DNA of 64,000 nucleotides from Rhizobium sp. CIAT894 (GTDB lineage: Bacteria > Pseudomonadota > Alphaproteobacteria > Rhizobiales > Rhizobiaceae), in the NCBI RefSeq assembly GCF_000172795.2, contig NZ_CP020947.1, forward strand, positions 1,243,001 to 1,307,000. The letters run 5' to 3'. Shown one piece after another: positions 44,893 to 53,844 of the stretch. The position numbers and the translations under genes were made by a program. The notes below the pieces were generated by a model. The model saw only the letters and a program-made list of their open reading frames with translations, searched no databases and had not been told where the DNA came from. Each line of letters opens with the position of its first letter. The first letter of the stretch is position 1.

Positions 44893-45318
44893 ATGATTTT
44901 ACGCTCGCAAGGCATGATCGCTTCCGCTCTGCTCGTCGCCGTCGCGCTATCCGGCTGCACGACGACGAAGGGTGCCGCTTCGGGCGGCATTTTTTCGAGC
45001 AAGCCCTCGGCCTCGGCCGCCTTCCTGACCGCGCTGCAGGGCGGCCTTGTCGGCCGCAGCGGCGTGACCTTGAGCGATAGCGACAAGCAGCGGGCGCTCG
45101 AGGCAGAATATCGGGCGCTGGAAGGTGCCGCCGTCGGCCAGCCTATGCAGTGGACCGGCAAGGACGTCACCGGCAAGGTGGTCGCCGCCGCGCCCTATCA
45201 GGTCGGTTCGCAGAACTGCCGGCAATATACCCATACGCTGACTGTCGACGGCAAGGACACCGTGGTGCGCGGTGCTGCCTGCCGCAACGCCGATGGCAGC
45301 TGGTCGCCGCTCGGCTGA
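44893..45318 (+). CDS. Surface-antigen-like lipoprotein (17 kDa antigen type)
   Basis: 141 residues. A lipoprotein signal ends in the lipobox LSGC (residues 19-22), so Cys22 is probably lipidated and the protein sits in the outer membrane. The mature part has LTALQGGLVGRSGVTLSDSD, EYRALEGAAVGQPMQWTG and YQVGSQNCRQYTHTLTVDGK, typical of the rickettsial 17-kDa/RT0821-like family. A second start at 44914 is possible. Role unknown, probably envelope structure. Independent of feuQ (118 bp gap). Confidence 0.87.
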   Translation: MILRSQGMIASALLVAVALSGCTTTKGAASGGIFSSKPSASAAFLTALQGGLVGRSGVTLSDSDKQRALEAEYRALEGAAVGQPMQWTGKDVTGKVVAAAPYQVGSQNCRQYTHTLTVDGKDTVVRGAACRNADGSWSPLG

Positions 45319-45408
45319 GCCGGGTTAAATGCGGCAGATAGCCTCAAATCTTCGTCATTCCGGCTTTGGCAGTTGGAATGACGGCCCGCTTCACGTATTT
45401 GGGCCGAT

Positions 45409-46593
45409 ATGCTGTTCTGGATTCTCGTTGCCGCTCTGACGGCGGTCGTCGCCGCCATCCTGCTTTACCCCCTTCTGCGCGGAGCGAAGGCGGCGGAAAA
45501 TAGCCGTGCGGGCGAGGCGGCGGTCTATCGCGACCAGTTGCGCGAACTCGACCGCGATCTCGATGGTGGACTGATCACGCCCGAAGAGGCCGATTACGCC
45601 AGGGCCGAAATCGGCCGGCGGCTGATCGCCGTCTCCGCCGGTGAACCGGGGCAGACGCCGAAAGCCGCACGGCATCACCGTTTCACCGAGGCCTTCGTCC
45701 TCCTGCTTCTGCCTGTTCTCGGGCTCTGTCTTTATTTGACGATGGGCAGGCCGGACCTGCCGTCGCAGCCGCTGCAAGCGCGGCTTGATAATCCCGGCAA
45801 CGATGTGGCGGTGCTGATCGCTAAAGCGGAACGACATCTGGCTGAGAAGCCCGATGACGGCAAAGGCTGGGACGTGCTGGCGCCGATCTATCTCCGCACC
45901 ATGCGCGTCAACGACGCGCAGGTGGCCTACCGCAATGCCATCCGGCTTCTCGGCCCGAGCCCGGTTCGGCTCGACGGCCTTGCCGAAACGCTGATGGCGG
46001 TTTCCGACGGCGTCGTGACGGAGGAGGTGCGTCAGGTGCTGGAACAATCGCTGACGCTGGAACCCGACAATCCGCGCGCCCGCTTTTATATCGCTCTCAG
46101 CATGGAGCAGGCGGGACGTTCCGATGAGGCGCGCCAGGCCTTCGAAGCGCTGGCGAAACAATCGCCGGCCGTCGCGCCCTGGTTGCCCTTGGTCAACGAC
46201 CATATCGCAAAGAACGGCGGTGCTCCGGCTGCTCCGAGTGCCTCCGGCAATCCGAGTGCCTCTGGCAATCCGAGCGCCTCCGGCAATCCGGGTGCCCCTG
46301 GCAACCCCAGCCAGCAAGATGTGGCGGCGGCGGAGAATATGAGCACCGGCGACCGGCAGCAGATGATCCGCGGCATGGTCGAGAGCCTCGATACCAAGCT
46401 CAGCGCCGATCCGAACAATTTCGAAGGCTGGATGCGACTCGTCCGCTCTTACGCCGTATTGAACGATAAGGATCGCGCAGCCGGCGCCCTGAAGCGCGGG
46501 CTTGCTGCTTTTCCGGCAGACAGCGAGCAGGGCAAGCAATTGCTGGCGCTTGCCAGCGAGCTCGGCCTTGCCACGGAAGGATCGTCACAATGA
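45409..46593 (+). CDS. cycH: Cytochrome c maturation protein CycH (CcmI)
   Basis: 394 residues. Two N-terminal helices ([20 protein letters not shown] and [19 protein letters not shown]) flank a cytoplasmic loop with [20 protein letters not shown], the CcmI signature. The periplasmic C-part has TPR-like helices ([20 protein letters not shown]) that bind apocytochrome c and deliver it to CcmF. A Pro/Ala/Ser/Asn repeat tract (46234-46305) interrupts it. First gene of cycHJKL; its stop overlaps the cycJ start. Confidence 0.95.
   Translation: MLFWILVAALTAVVAAILLYPLLRGAKAAENSRAGEAAVYRDQLRELDRDLDGGLITPEEADYARAEIGRRLIAVSAGEPGQTPKAARHHRFTEAFVLLLLPVLGLCLYLTMGRPDLPSQPLQARLDNPGNDVAVLIAKAERHLAEKPDDGKGWDVLAPIYLRTMRVNDAQVAYRNAIRLLGPSPVRLDGLAETLMAVSDGVVTEEVRQVLEQSLTLEPDNPRARFYIALSMEQAGRSDEARQAFEALAKQSPAVAPWLPLVNDHIAKNGGAPAAPSASGNPSASGNPSASGNPGAPGNPSQQDVAAAENMSTGDRQQMIRGMVESLDTKLSADPNNFEGWMRLVRSYAVLNDKDRAAGALKRGLAAFPADSEQGKQLLALASELGLATEGSSQ
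46234..46305 (+). repeat. Four-copy 18-bp coding repeat in cycH
   Basis: Units of 18 bp (first CCGAGTGCCTCCGGCAAT) at 46234, 46252, 46270 and 46288 encode P-S-A-S-G-N hexapeptides, the last changed to P-G-A-P-G-N. Being a multiple of three, copy changes keep frame. It forms a flexible linker between TPR segments. Copy number is likely to vary between strains. Confidence 0.9.
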
Positions 46594-47072
46594 CGCGCAA
46601 GCAGAAGCGGCTGGCGGTGATAGCGGGCGGCATGGGCTTCATCGCCGCCGCCGTGCTGCTGGTTATGTTCGCCTTCAGCCAGTCGGTCGCCTATTTCTAC
46701 ATGCCGGCCGATCTGGCAAAGACGCCGGTGGCGCCGGACACCCGCATCCGGCTCGGCGGCCTGGTGGGCGAGGGCAGCGTCGTGCGCGGCACCGGCTCGA
46801 CGGTGGAATTTGCCGTCACCGACGGCAGCGCCAATGCCGTGAAGGTTCAATATACCGGCATCCTCCCCGATCTCTTCCGCGAGGGGCAGGGGGTTGTCAC
46901 CGAGGGCATGTTTGCATCGGGAGGGAACGTCTTCATCGCCGACACCGTGCTTGCCAAGCATGATGAGACCTACATGCCGAAGGATGTCGCCGACCGGCTG
47001 AAACAACAGGGGCTGTGGAAGGAAGGCCAAGGGGGAGAAGGCCAGGGACAGGAAGCGAAGGCGACGCAATGA
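46590..47072 (+). CDS. cycJ: Heme chaperone CycJ (CcmE)
   Basis: 160 residues. One N-terminal anchor ([20 protein letters not shown]) and an OB-fold domain. The heme-binding His124 lies in [13 protein letters not shown], the classical H-x3-Y (HDExY) signature. It receives heme from CcmC in the periplasm and transfers it to CcmF. The start overlaps the cycH stop by 4 nt, the stop overlaps the cycK start by 4 nt. The acidic/Gln/Gly-rich C-terminus is typical. Confidence 0.96.
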   Translation: MTRKQKRLAVIAGGMGFIAAAVLLVMFAFSQSVAYFYMPADLAKTPVAPDTRIRLGGLVGEGSVVRGTGSTVEFAVTDGSANAVKVQYTGILPDLFREGQGVVTEGMFASGGNVFIADTVLAKHDETYMPKDVADRLKQQGLWKEGQGGEGQGQEAKATQ

Positions 47073-49066
47073 TCATCGAGATCGGCCATTACGCACTGGT
47101 GCTGGCGCTCGCAACGGCGCTCATTCTTTCCATCGTGCCGGTGATGGGAGCCCGCCGCCACGACCGGGCGATGATGGATGTGGCGACGATCGGCTCGCTG
47201 GCGATGTTTGCGCTCGTCGCCTTCTCCTTCGGCGTCTTGACCTATGCCCATGTCGTCTCGGACTTCTCGGTCGAAAACGTCTGGGAGAATTCGCATTCGC
47301 TGGTGCCGCTGATCTACAAATATTCCGGCGTCTGGGGCAATCACGAGGGATCGATGATGCTCTGGCTGCTGATCCTGACGCTGTTCAGCGCCCTGGTCGC
47401 CGTCTTCGGCCGCAATCTGCCGGAGACGCTGAAGGCCAATGTATTGGCCGTGCAGGCCTGGATTTCGGTCGCCTTCACGCTGTTTATTCTGCTGACCTCC
47501 AATCCCTTTCTGCGGCTCGATCCGGCGCCGGCCGAGGGCCGGGATCTCAACCCCGTGCTTCAGGATATCGGCCTGGCCATCCACCCGCCGCTGCTCTATC
47601 TCGGTTATGTCGGCTTCTCCGTCTGCTTCTCCTTTGCCGTCGCCGCGCTCCTGGAAGGCCGCATCGACGCCGCCTGGGCCCGCTGGGTCAGGCCCTGGAC
47701 ACTGGCCGCCTGGACCTTCCTGACGCTCGGCATCGCCATGGGCTCCTACTGGGCCTATTACGAGCTCGGCTGGGGCGGCTGGTGGTTCTGGGATCCGGTG
47801 GAAAATGCCTCTTTCATGCCGTGGCTGGCCGGCACTGCGCTGCTGCATTCGGCCCTCGTCATGGAAAAGCGCGAGGCGCTGAAGATCTGGACGGTGCTGC
47901 TCGCCATCCTCACCTTCTCGCTGTCGCTGATGGGCACCTTCCTGGTGCGCTCCGGCGTGCTGACCTCTGTGCATGCCTTTGCCAGCGATCCCTCCCGCGG
48001 CGTCTTCATTCTTTGCATCCTCTTGATCTTCATCGGCGGGGCGCTGTCGCTCTTCGGCTTCCGCGCGCCGCGGCTCTCGGCCGGCGGGCTGTTCGCGCCG
48101 ATTTCGCGTGAGGGGGCGCTTGTTGTCAACAATCTGATCCTGACGGTCGCCTGTGGCACGGTCCTGACCGGCACGCTCTATCCGCTGCTGCTGGAAACGA
48201 TCACCGGCGACAAGATTTCCGTCGGGCCGCCCTTCTTCAACCTGACCTTCGGCCTGCTGATGGCGCCGCTGATCGTCATCGTGCCTTTCGGGCCGCTGCT
48301 CGCCTGGAAACGCGGCGATTTGCTCGGCGCCCTACAGCGGCTCTATGTGGTGGCAGGTCTGGCCTTTCTTGCCGCGGTGGCCTTCTTCTATATCGAACAT
48401 GGCGGTCCGGTGCTGTCGGTGCTGGGGCTGGCTGCCGGGCTGTTCCTGATTCTCGGCGCTATTGCCGATCTCTGGTATCGTGCCGGCATCGGCAAGGTTG
48501 CGGGCTCGGTCGCCTGGCGCCGCCTGACCGGCCTGCCGCGTTCGGCCTTCGGCACGGCACTCGCCCATGCCGGGCTCGGCGTCACCGTGCTCGGCATCGT
48601 CGCGGTCACGACCTTCCAGACCGAGCATGTCATCGAGATGAAGCCGGGCGAGACCGCCGATGCCGGCGGCTACAGCCTCAATTTCGACGGCATGCAGGCG
48701 GGCAGGGGGCCGAACTACACCGAGGAGCGCGGCCACTTCACCGTCCGGCGCGCCGGCGTCACGGTCGCCGACACCTGGTCGGCCAAACGCCTCTATACCG
48801 CCCGCCAGATGCCGACGACGGAGGCCGGCATCCTGACCTTCGGATTGAGCCAGCTCTACGTCTCGCTCGGCGACGCCACCAAGGACGGCGGCATCGTCGT
48901 GCGCATCTGGTGGAAGCCGTTCATCCTCTGCATCTGGGGCGGAGCAGTGCTCATGGCTTTCGGCGGCCTCGTCTCGCTCAGCGACCGCCGCCTGCGCGTC
49001 GGCGCGCCGCGCAGGAAGGCGAAGGCGGCAAAGCCGGCAGCGCCCACGATGGAGCCGGCGGAATGA
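47069..49066 (+). CDS. cycK: Heme lyase CycK (CcmF)
   Basis: 665 residues and about fifteen helices. The tryptophan-rich heme-handling motif is [19 protein letters not shown], and conserved periplasmic histidines are present ([44 protein letters not shown]). CcmF joins heme to the CxxCH motif of apocytochrome c. The start is the ATG in the ATGA overlap with cycJ; the frame is open upstream but not coding. The C-terminus is basic ([10 protein letters not shown]). Confidence 0.96.
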   Translation: MIIEIGHYALVLALATALILSIVPVMGARRHDRAMMDVATIGSLAMFALVAFSFGVLTYAHVVSDFSVENVWENSHSLVPLIYKYSGVWGNHEGSMMLWLLILTLFSALVAVFGRNLPETLKANVLAVQAWISVAFTLFILLTSNPFLRLDPAPAEGRDLNPVLQDIGLAIHPPLLYLGYVGFSVCFSFAVAALLEGRIDAAWARWVRPWTLAAWTFLTLGIAMGSYWAYYELGWGGWWFWDPVENASFMPWLAGTALLHSALVMEKREALKIWTVLLAILTFSLSLMGTFLVRSGVLTSVHAFASDPSRGVFILCILLIFIGGALSLFGFRAPRLSAGGLFAPISREGALVVNNLILTVACGTVLTGTLYPLLLETITGDKISVGPPFFNLTFGLLMAPLIVIVPFGPLLAWKRGDLLGALQRLYVVAGLAFLAAVAFFYIEHGGPVLSVLGLAAGLFLILGAIADLWYRAGIGKVAGSVAWRRLTGLPRSAFGTALAHAGLGVTVLGIVAVTTFQTEHVIEMKPGETADAGGYSLNFDGMQAGRGPNYTEERGHFTVRRAGVTVADTWSAKRLYTARQMPTTEAGILTFGLSQLYVSLGDATKDGGIVVRIWWKPFILCIWGGAVLMAFGGLVSLSDRRLRVGAPRRKAKAAKPAAPTMEPAE

Positions 49067-49074
49067 CGGACGTT

Positions 49075-49221
49075 TCCTCCCCCTCATTCCTGTGCTTGTC
49101 ACAGGAATCCAGCGCGCCCAAGTCCTTGGGCGCAGGAGACTCTTCTTCGCAAAAAGGTTCATTCACGGCGCGGACGCGCCGTGGCTGGATTCCTGTGACG
49201 AGCACAGGAATGAGGGGAGGA
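49075..49221. repeat. Palindromic element at the cycK-cycL junction
   Basis: Arms 49075-49113 and 49184-49221 are inverted copies with one mismatch and one indel. Each holds a hairpin ATTCCTGTG/CACAGGAAT. Two more hairpins lie between: GCGCCCAAG-TC-CTTGGGCGC and CGGCGCG-GA-CGCGCCG. The flanks TCAT and ATCCA match those of the element at 2028. It lies within 10 nt of the cycK stop and runs into the 5' end of cycL without breaking its reading frame. Confidence 0.8.
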
Positions 49222-49242
49222 GAAGTTAGGCGCACTCCGCCT

Positions 49243-49707
49243 ATGTCATCGGTTTTTTCCCGACTTCTCGTCGTTCTCTTCATCCTCTTCGCACCTGTCT
49301 CCGCCTTCGCCGTCAACCCGGACGAGGTGCTGGCCGATCCTGCACTGGAGGCCCGCGCCCGCACCCTTTCGGCGGAACTGCGTTGCATGGTCTGCCAGAA
49401 CCAGTCGATCGACGATTCCAACGCCGATCTGGCCAAGGACCTGCGCCTGCTGGTGCGCGAGCGCATCACCGACGGCGACAGCGACGATCAGGTCTTGAAC
49501 TATATCGTCTCGCGTTACGGCGAGTTCGTGCTCTTGAAGCCGCGTGTCGGCATGAAGACCGTGCTGCTCTGGGGCGCCCCGGCGCTGCTGGCGCTTGCCG
49601 GCGGGCTGTCGCTGCTCCTCTTTGCGCGCAGGAGGGCTGGTAAGCCGACCGGCAGCAAGCTGACGGCGGACGAGCAGGCGAAACTGAGCGAGCTTCTGAA
49701 AAAATAA
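49243..49707 (+). CDS. cycL: Cytochrome c maturation thioredoxin-like CycL (CcmH)
   Basis: 154 residues from the ATG at 49243. Signal peptide [20 protein letters not shown], then the redox motif C48-MV-C51 in [20 protein letters not shown] and one C-terminal membrane helix with [20 protein letters not shown]. CcmH keeps apocytochrome cysteines reduced. The frame is open back to an ATG at 49063 in the cycK stop (ATGA overlap), which would add 60 residues encoded by the palindromic element; the signal peptide argues for 49243, although no good ribosome-binding site is near it. Confidence 0.92.
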   Translation: MSSVFSRLLVVLFILFAPVSAFAVNPDEVLADPALEARARTLSAELRCMVCQNQSIDDSNADLAKDLRLLVRERITDGDSDDQVLNYIVSRYGEFVLLKPRVGMKTVLLWGAPALLALAGGLSLLLFARRRAGKPTGSKLTADEQAKLSELLKK

Positions 49708-49902
49708 TCGGTTGAGCGGCGATTTGCTCATTCGGCCGGGCCATGCCCGGTGAAGTCCGCTGCGCGGTTCCGCCGGAAGCAAACATTACCAACTTTTCAT
49801 TGGCCGGACAGTTCGCAGTAAGGTGCGGCGTCCTATATCTTCATTCATCGACTGATCCGGCGCCGCCGGTTCTGAGAACTAAGAACAAGAGAAGGTGCTC
49901 CA

Positions 49903-51504
49903 ATGCTTAAGAATTTCAACGGACGTCCGTCCCTCGCCACGGTGCTCAAGGCTTCTACCGTCGCCGGTATCGCAGCCGCTGTGCTTGCAACCGGTGTTCC
50001 GCTCGAAATTACCAAGTCTTATGCTGAAGCCGTGAAAGTCCAGGCGCCTGCCGTTCCGAGCTTCGCCAATGTCGTCGATGCCGTTTCCCCGGCCGTTGTT
50101 TCGGTTCGCGTCGAAAACCGCGTCAATCCCGTCTCCGACAACAATGACGGCTTCTCCTTCGACTTTAACGGCCGCGGCTTCGACGATCTTCCCGACGACC
50201 ATCCGCTGAAGCGCTTCTTCAAGCAGTTCGGCCAGGATCCGAATGACCAGCAGGGCCATCAGCGGCGCTTCGGCCAGAACGGCCCCGGTAGTCCGGGCGG
50301 CCCGAATGGCCCTGGCGGCAAGGGCCGTCTGCGCCCGGTCGCCCAAGGCTCCGGCTTTTTCATCTCCGAAGACGGTTACATCGTCACCAACAACCACGTC
50401 GTTTCCGATGGTCAGGCCTTCGTCGCTGTCATGAATGACGGCACCGAGCTCGATGCCAAACTGATCGGCAAGGATCCGCGCACCGATCTGGCTGTCCTGA
50501 AGGTCGACGGCAAGGGCAAGAAGTTCACCTACGTCAACTGGGCCGATGACAACAATGTCCGCGTCGGCGACTGGGTCGTCGCCGTCGGCAACCCCTTCGG
50601 TCTCGGCGGCACGGTCACCGCTGGCATCGTTTCGGCCCGCGGCCGTGACATCGGCTCCGGTCCCTATGACGATTACCTGCAGGTGGATGCCGCCGTGAAC
50701 CGCGGCAACTCCGGTGGCCCCACCTTCAACCTCAACGGCGAAGTCGTCGGTATCAACACCGCGATCTTCTCGCCGTCCGGCGGCAGCGTCGGCATCGCCT
50801 TCGCCATTCCCGCCTCCACCGCCAAGGATGTCGTCGCCGATCTGATGAAGGACGGCCAGGTTTCCCGCGGCTGGCTGGGTGTCCAGATCCAGCCGGTGAC
50901 CAAGGATATCGCCGAATCCATCGGCCTTTCCGAGCCGAGCGGCGCCCTCGTCGTCGCCCCGCAGGCGGGATCGCCCGGCGACAAGGCCGGCATGAAGGCC
51001 GGCGATGTCGTCACGGCGCTGAACGGCGAAACGATCAAGGATGCCCGTGATCTCAGCCGCCGCATCGGCGCGATGCAGCCGGGCAGCAAGGCCGAGCTCT
51101 CGGTCTGGCGCGCCGGCAAGGCCCAGTCGCTCACCGTCGAACTCGGCACGCTGCCGGCCGACCAGAAGGATGCGAATGCCGACGACAACAACAACCAGCC
51201 GCAGCAGCCCGAGACGCCGGCGTCCGAAAAGGCGCTTGCCGATCTCGGCCTGACGGTCGGTCCCTCCGACGACGGCAAGGGCCTGGCGATCACCGGCATC
51301 GACCCGGACTCCGACGCTGCCGACAAGGGCATCAAGGAAGGCGAGAAGATCACCTCGGTCAACAACCAGGAAGTCTCCACCGCCGCCGATATCGTCAAGG
51401 TGCTGAACCAGGCCAAGAAGGATGGCCGCACCCGCGCGCTGTTCCAGATCCAGTCCAGCGAAGGAAGCCGCTTCGTCGCACTTCCGATCAACAGCCAGGG
51501 CTGA
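49903..51504 (+). CDS. degP: Periplasmic serine endoprotease DegP/HtrA
   Basis: 533 residues from the ATG behind AGAAGGTG. A signal region is at the N-terminus (to about YAEAVKV). The catalytic triad is complete: His165 (TNNHVVSDG), Asp195 (RTDLAVLK), Ser270 (NRGNSGGPTF). A Gly/Pro-rich insertion (GPGSPGGPNGPGGKG) precedes the protease core, and two PDZ domains follow (WLGVQIQPVTKDIAESIGLS; second at about 445-525). It degrades or refolds misfolded envelope proteins. The downstream two-component pair follows within 75 bp, perhaps co-regulated; the order degP-regulator-kinase-glnE is conserved in rhizobia. Confidence 0.95.
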   Translation: MLKNFNGRPSLATVLKASTVAGIAAAVLATGVPLEITKSYAEAVKVQAPAVPSFANVVDAVSPAVVSVRVENRVNPVSDNNDGFSFDFNGRGFDDLPDDHPLKRFFKQFGQDPNDQQGHQRRFGQNGPGSPGGPNGPGGKGRLRPVAQGSGFFISEDGYIVTNNHVVSDGQAFVAVMNDGTELDAKLIGKDPRTDLAVLKVDGKGKKFTYVNWADDNNVRVGDWVVAVGNPFGLGGTVTAGIVSARGRDIGSGPYDDYLQVDAAVNRGNSGGPTFNLNGEVVGINTAIFSPSGGSVGIAFAIPASTAKDVVADLMKDGQVSRGWLGVQIQPVTKDIAESIGLSEPSGALVVAPQAGSPGDKAGMKAGDVVTALNGETIKDARDLSRRIGAMQPGSKAELSVWRAGKAQSLTVELGTLPADQKDANADDNNNQPQQPETPASEKALADLGLTVGPSDDGKGLAITGIDPDSDAADKGIKEGEKITSVNNQEVSTAADIVKVLNQAKKDGRTRALFQIQSSEGSRFVALPINSQG

Positions 51505-51519
51505 CCTTCGAGAAAACGG

Positions 51520-51549
51520 GAGCCGTGCGGAGGAAACTCCGCGCGGCTC
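51520..51549 (+). terminator. Strong hairpin after degP
   Basis: GAGCCGTGCGGAG / CTCCGCGCGGCTC forms a 13-pair stem (one G-T wobble) closed by a GAAA tetraloop, 15 nt after the degP stop. The tail has only scattered T residues (GATTCTTCTG), so it may attenuate rather than stop transcription, or protect the degP mRNA end, ahead of the response regulator. Confidence 0.6.
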
Positions 51550-51579
51550 GATTCTTCTGACCTTTCAAGGATGATCGCG

Positions 51580-52326
51580 ATGAGCGCCGCCCCGCAGGAA
51601 GATGCTTTGAGCCTTGCCGAAACGCAGCCGGTGGGTAATGTCGGCCGCATGAAGATTCTCATCATCGAAGATGATCTCGAAGCCGCCGTCTACCTCACGA
51701 AAGCCTTTCGCGAGGCGGGCATCGTCGCCGATCACGCCAGCGACGGCGAGGCCGGCCTGTTCATGGGGTCGGAAAACACCTACGACGTCATCGTCATCGA
51801 CCGCATGCTGCCGCGCCGGGACGGGCTCTCCGTCATCAGCGAACTGCGCCGCAAGGCCATCCATACCCCCGTTCTCATCCTCTCCGCCCTCGGTCAGGTC
51901 GATGACCGCGTCACCGGCCTGCGTGCAGGCGGCGACGACTACCTGCCGAAGCCTTATGCCTTCAGCGAGCTGCTGGCGCGCGTCGAGGTGCTCGGCCGCC
52001 GCAAGGGGACGCCGGATCAGGACGTCGTCTATCGTGTCGCCGATCTCGAACTCGACCGGCTCTCGCATGAGGTACGCCGTGGCGGCAAGGAAATCCTGCT
52101 GCAGCCGCGCGAATTCCGCCTGCTCGAATATCTGATGAAGAATGCCGGCCAGGTGGTGACCCGCACCATGCTGCTCGAAAACGTCTGGGATTATCACTTC
52201 GACCCGCAGACCAACGTCATCGACGTCCACGTCTCGCGGCTGCGCTCGAAGATCGAAAAAGACTACAGCCAGCCGCTTCTGAAGACCATTCGGGGCGCGG
52301 GGTACATGATCAAGGATGAGGGATGA
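51580..52326 (+). CDS. OmpR-family response regulator
   Basis: 248 residues from the ATG at 51580, behind AAGGA (an ATG at 51571 is less well placed). The receiver has EDD (30-32) and phospho-acceptor Asp74 in VIVIDRMLPRRDG, then Lys in DDYLPKPYAFSE. The DNA-binding domain reads LQPREFRLLEYLMKNAGQVV and NVIDVHVSRLRSKIEKD. Preceded by a 26-residue extension before MKILIIEDD. Overlaps the kinase gene by 4 nt. Targets are unknown; the position beside degP suggests envelope stress. Confidence 0.92.
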   Translation: MSAAPQEDALSLAETQPVGNVGRMKILIIEDDLEAAVYLTKAFREAGIVADHASDGEAGLFMGSENTYDVIVIDRMLPRRDGLSVISELRRKAIHTPVLILSALGQVDDRVTGLRAGGDDYLPKPYAFSELLARVEVLGRRKGTPDQDVVYRVADLELDRLSHEVRRGGKEILLQPREFRLLEYLMKNAGQVVTRTMLLENVWDYHFDPQTNVIDVHVSRLRSKIEKDYSQPLLKTIRGAGYMIKDEG

Positions 52327-53732
52327 GCCGCTTCAGGGTTCTCTTCAAGTCCACCGCAGTCCGCCTTTCGGCACTCTATATCCTGCTTTTCGCCATCTGC
52401 GCCGCGACCCTCGTCTTCTATGTGACGGCGATGTCGGAACGGCTGCTCACCGGCCAGATCCGCGACGCCGTCAAGCAGGAGGTGGAGCAGGTGCAGCGCG
52501 CTTATGACACCGGCGGCATGAACCTTCTGCTGCGCACGATGGAGCGGCGCGCCCGCCAGCCGGGTGCCAATCTCTATGTCATCGCCGGTCCCTCGGGCGA
52601 TATCCTCGCCGGCAACGTCGCTTCGGTGCAGCCTGGCGTGTTCGAGGAAATCGGCTGGACCTCCGCGCCCTTTATCTATCAGCGTTATACCGACAGCGGC
52701 GTCGAGCGCCGCCACAAGGCGATCGCCAATATCTTCGTGCTCGACAACGGCTTGCGGATCCTGATCGGCCGCGACCTCGGCGATCCCGAGCGTTTCCGCC
52801 TGCTGGTGCGCCAGGCGCTGATGGTGGCCTTGGCGATCATGGGGCTCGGCGCCATCATCATCTGGTTCGCCATCGGCCGCAATGCGCTGAAACGCATCGA
52901 CCGCATGTCGGATGCGAGCAAGAAGATCATGGCCGGCGATCTGTCGCAGCGCCTGCCGGTCGGTGGCTCCGGCGATGAATTCGACCGGCTGTCGATGTCG
53001 CTGAATACCATGCTGGAGCGCATCGAGAAACTCAACGAGGGCCTGCGGCAGGTCTCCGACAATATCGCTCACGATCTCAAGACGCCGCTGACGCGGCTAC
53101 GCAACAAGGCGGCCGATGCGCTCGATCTCGGCGATGGCGAGACGCGGCGCACGGCGCTCGAAGGCATCATTTCCGAATCCGACCAGCTGATCCGCACCTT
53201 CAACGCGCTGCTGATGATTTCCCGCGTCGAGGCCGGATCGGTCGCCGCCGAGATGTCGCCGGTCGAGCTTTCGGCGATCGTCTCCGACAGCGCCGAGCTT
53301 TACGAGCCGGCGGCCGAGGACGCCGGGCTTGGCCTGAGCGCCAGCGTCGAACCCGGTGTCGAGGTGCAGGGCAATCGCGAGCTGATCGGCCAGGCGATCT
53401 TCAACCTGCTCGACAATGCCATCAAATATTCCTCCGATACGGAAGGGGCGGGCATCGTGTCGCTGAAGCTCGCCCGCCGCCCGGACGGTATCTGCCTGTC
53501 GGTGGCCGACCACGGGCCGGGTGTGCCGGCCGACCGGCGCGACGACGTGGTGAAGCGCTTCGTCCGCCTTGACGAAAGCCGTTCGAAGCCCGGCACGGGG
53601 CTCGGTCTTTCCCTGGTCGAGGCCGTCATGGAGCTGCATAACGGCCGGCTGGAACTCTCCGATACCGATCCCGACAAGCCCGAACAGCGCGGTTTGACGG
53701 TCAGCATGATTTTTCCGGCCAAGGCCGCCTGA
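52323..53732 (+). CDS. Membrane sensor histidine kinase, partner of the preceding regulator
   Basis: 469 residues. Helices at about 15-35 and 162-185 flank a periplasmic domain of some 125 residues, followed by a HAMP domain (RNALKRIDRMSDASKKIMAG). The phospho-acceptor is His250 in VSDNIAHDLKTPLTRLRNKA. ATPase motifs: NLLDNAIKYSSD, DHGPGVPADR and GTGLGLSLVEAVMELH. The start is in an ATGA overlap with the regulator gene. Confidence 0.93.
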   Translation: MSRFRVLFKSTAVRLSALYILLFAICAATLVFYVTAMSERLLTGQIRDAVKQEVEQVQRAYDTGGMNLLLRTMERRARQPGANLYVIAGPSGDILAGNVASVQPGVFEEIGWTSAPFIYQRYTDSGVERRHKAIANIFVLDNGLRILIGRDLGDPERFRLLVRQALMVALAIMGLGAIIIWFAIGRNALKRIDRMSDASKKIMAGDLSQRLPVGGSGDEFDRLSMSLNTMLERIEKLNEGLRQVSDNIAHDLKTPLTRLRNKAADALDLGDGETRRTALEGIISESDQLIRTFNALLMISRVEAGSVAAEMSPVELSAIVSDSAELYEPAAEDAGLGLSASVEPGVEVQGNRELIGQAIFNLLDNAIKYSSDTEGAGIVSLKLARRPDGICLSVADHGPGVPADRRDDVVKRFVRLDESRSKPGTGLGLSLVEAVMELHNGRLELSDTDPDKPEQRGLTVSMIFPAKAA

Positions 53733-53844
53733 TCGCCTTCCGCGTATTGGCGGTTTTGCGCCAAGATCCTAGTTTAATGTCGATCGAGGACGCGAACTGC
53801 GATTCGACGTGGTTGCTCCTTCCGCCGAAAGCCAGGGAGAGCGC

